A stretch of DNA of 64,000 nt from Nemesobacter sp965204665 (GTDB lineage: Bacteria; Desulfobacterota_D; UBA1144; Nemesobacterales; Nemesobacteraceae): assembly GCA_965204665.1 (NCBI GenBank), contig OZ242002.1, positions 1,488,001 to 1,552,000 of the forward strand, in the 5' to 3' direction. The position numbers and the translations under genes were made by a program. Within the stretch, counting starts at the first letter, position 1. Each line of letters opens with the position of its first letter. Below the pieces are notes generated by a model. That model was not told where the DNA came from. It searched no databases and worked only from the letters and a program-made list of their open reading frames with translations. Below are positions 63,501 to 64,000 of this stretch, one piece after another.

Positions 63501-64000
63501 GCATATTAACCTTGGTTTCCGCCTTGATGTTTATTTCCGCTGCGGATCCCAACTGCAGGGAATCAAGGTAGACGGTCATATCGAATTCCGGTTTTTTCAG
63601 ATTACGGATGATGCCGTCTCCCCTCAGCGGTACTCCTTCGAGAGAAAAACCGGAGTCGGAAAACATGCAGTTCCAGGACTCGAAGTCTATTTTCCCCCGC
63701 AGGTTTCTTATTCTGATTTCCGGAGAAACATAGTTGAAGTTTATGTTCTCCGCCGTAAGTTCAACTCTTTTCTTGAGTTCCACTATGCTTAAAGAGAACA
63801 CGGACTCTCCTACGAGGTCGAACTCCCATTTTCTTTCTCTCTGCCGGTCAGCCAGCAAAACGCGGGAATTGCGGATTGCCGTATCCGAAAAAACAACGGT
63901 TGTTCTTATGCGGTCCGGTTTTTCGGGCTCCTTTTCACTCTCCGCTCTTTTCAGTTTCTTGAAATTCCAGACCCCCGCCTTGTCTTTTTCAAGCAGTAGA
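60511..64000 (-). CDS. tamB: TamB-like translocation/assembly protein, N-terminus outside window
   Basis: The frame stays open to base 64000, so at least 1162 residues are present and the N-terminus is missing. The long central part has repeated beta strands of the AsmA/TamB type. The C-terminal 350 or so residues carry the DUF490 landmarks: GEGYYTVFGRLFDIQDATLTF, YIVFGRASNDLRTNQ, and a last strand VDFFYNFDF. TamB spans the periplasm and carries phospholipids or helps outer-membrane protein assembly, which implies a diderm cell. Confidence 0.88.
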   Translation of the reverse strand, partial: LLLEKDKAGVWNFKKLKRAESEKEPEKPDRIRTTVVFSDTAIRNSRVLLADRQRERKWEFDLVGESVFSLSIVELKKRVELTAENINFNYVSPEIRIRNLRGKIDFESWNCMFSDSGFSLEGVPLRGDGIIRNLKKPEFDMTVYLDSLQLGSAAEINIKAETKVNMHSLDDLEGAVQVSAAGSSLYEEDLLVEFEPVTIRGTRAVIRGKARRNSLESEFSGEVNLRKWLAKEQKNFFNISAVLRSPEAEKNIKMINRFPYPLALGDGAALNADLVLDGSWQNRRTYSLRIESDRFKISDDAEGTLELKGSSTFTNGHRDIDISSRASGFAFESEIGGKQFGGRLNGEGALSVSLAEGTRFIETADIRIDSGLASDTLFGMTDFSSRINAEIKNGVITVKEGFVASQEFSFSARRREDAEEPLDCSFEFISKKPGFLSVFGIESEVSGMIRSSGKLSGTVFSPLLEATAEIENFSYRQDIFAKKAAVRLHTRVNAKKISIAVADIDVLAEKASVFGNSADALKAKFRKTDNLSEIEINLTKEDGSFVSGEIAAENLFSDKKKITVANLSGLVHEKELKSEGDITIYVSPMKTIFSGERFVYAGGAVSGYSGEVNNTADRYVALHADIENLDPLILSRSLNFSHDLNGVVSGRIEISGPLRAISSDIELFSYDLSYGVPVAERAVARLRGTDGRLYLELEAFENDKRTIDVKGNLEFSQDKSDLMEWVKSAELELELSSVGHSIGFAKIFSGSIKKIEGSVYTENISLSGSFLEPLITGKAEIRNFEIGVNQLRNSFSARRAQFLFNGKQVQLGKTEIISETGKARLAGELDIASFTFSADADIENIYFNPHTIKTNISGNIHLEKESEFLKITGDIDIDAARIRLYPSRTKTIREIRFTGRNQLLYEDEFSLEERSNTGFYREKTALDISVRIPSGTWIKTREANFNTNGKVRLLKQPGADMEMQGNIVSGEGYYTVFGRLFDIQDATLTFNGETDNPSLDVNAYYDADDVEIYVYVTEDLRTPELSFSSSPPLEQIDIVSYIVFGRASNDLRTNQRDFMGKFATAVAAGGISEIIGSEIGLSVLNIHEGEQGLEDSTLEVGSHFTKDIFVSYERSPSATSLDQTSQMRNKVNLEWKIDKRFSLQSQMGGENPGVDFFYNFDF

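Noticed and set aside
1..64000. CRISPR array, rRNA operon or prophage
   Set aside because: No regularly spaced repeats, no rRNA-like sequence and no run of phage structural genes were seen.

Overview
The window reads as a dense bacterial chromosome segment from a Gram-negative (diderm) organism. It encodes a TamB-like envelope protein, several Sec/SPII lipoproteins, AddAB recombination enzymes and Der, with no rRNA, CRISPR array or intact prophage. The gene set (cobalamin-dependent MetH, ATP-type PEP carboxykinase, lipoate and dihydrolipoyl dehydrogenase genes, 7Fe ferredoxin, SufT/Mrp) fits an uncultured marine or sponge-type lineage near the old Deltaproteobacteria, for example Dadabacteria-like. 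That placement is a guess; the sequence gives no marker that settles it.

Layout: 0-6 kb holds the 3' part of pepA, then ilvE, a receiver-like protein, an EamA half-transporter and the lpdA-lipB-TPR operon. 6-8 kb holds RTX/collagen lipoprotein gene 1 and an insertion-sequence remnant. 8-11 kb is hrcA-grpE-dnaJ (no dnaK). 11-17.5 kb has a thrC/MoaD-like pair, a glyoxalase-II-like gene and metH. 17.7-19.4 kb is RTX lipoprotein gene 2. 19.7-28 kb is a plus-strand run: an IHF-like protein, an aminotransferase, tpiA-secG, ferredoxin, nth, two tandem alpha/beta hydrolases and pckA. tRNA-Glu and tRNA-Lys follow. 28.3-31.3 kb is a GC-rich MmeI-type restriction-modification gene, probably acquired. 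31.6-37.3 kb has tandem MFS genes, trmI, rsmG, mtnP and a PfkB kinase. 37.3-40.1 kb is the minus-strand DUF1844, CbpA-like, Mrp/ApbC and SufT-like group. 40.5-47.3 kb is addB-addA-GT2, followed by tRNA-Arg. 48.9-50.8 kb is an IS1182-like element with visible inverted repeats and a frameshifted transposase, next to RTX lipoprotein gene 3 (50.9-52.3 kb). 52.3-57.1 kb is a DtxR/MntR-type regulator with a complete Mn/Zn-type ABC importer. 57.1-64 kb has a lipoprotein, a GT4 glycosyltransferase, der and the C-terminal part of a TamB-like protein.

The most interesting system is a dispersed family of three paralogous surface-lipoprotein genes (6106-7446, 17810-19249, 50935-52251). Each encodes a lipoprotein signal peptide, a short collagen-like Gly-X-Y stalk, RTX-type glycine/aspartate nonapeptides and a conserved C-terminal Phe-Val-Asp. 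In all three, a run of 9, 9 or 10 G residues fills the spacer between a TTGACT -35 box and a TAGAAT/TAAAAT -10 box. The spacers are 15, 15 and 16 bp. This is the architecture of a slipped-strand, phase-variable promoter, here repeated across a family of predicted calcium-binding surface proteins.

Other notable points are near-leaderless promoters for hrcA and lpdA, metal-ABC permeases that both carry C-terminal winged-helix extensions, a palindromic operator candidate in front of the metal operon, and IS1182-like sequences adjoining two of the three RTX lipoprotein loci.
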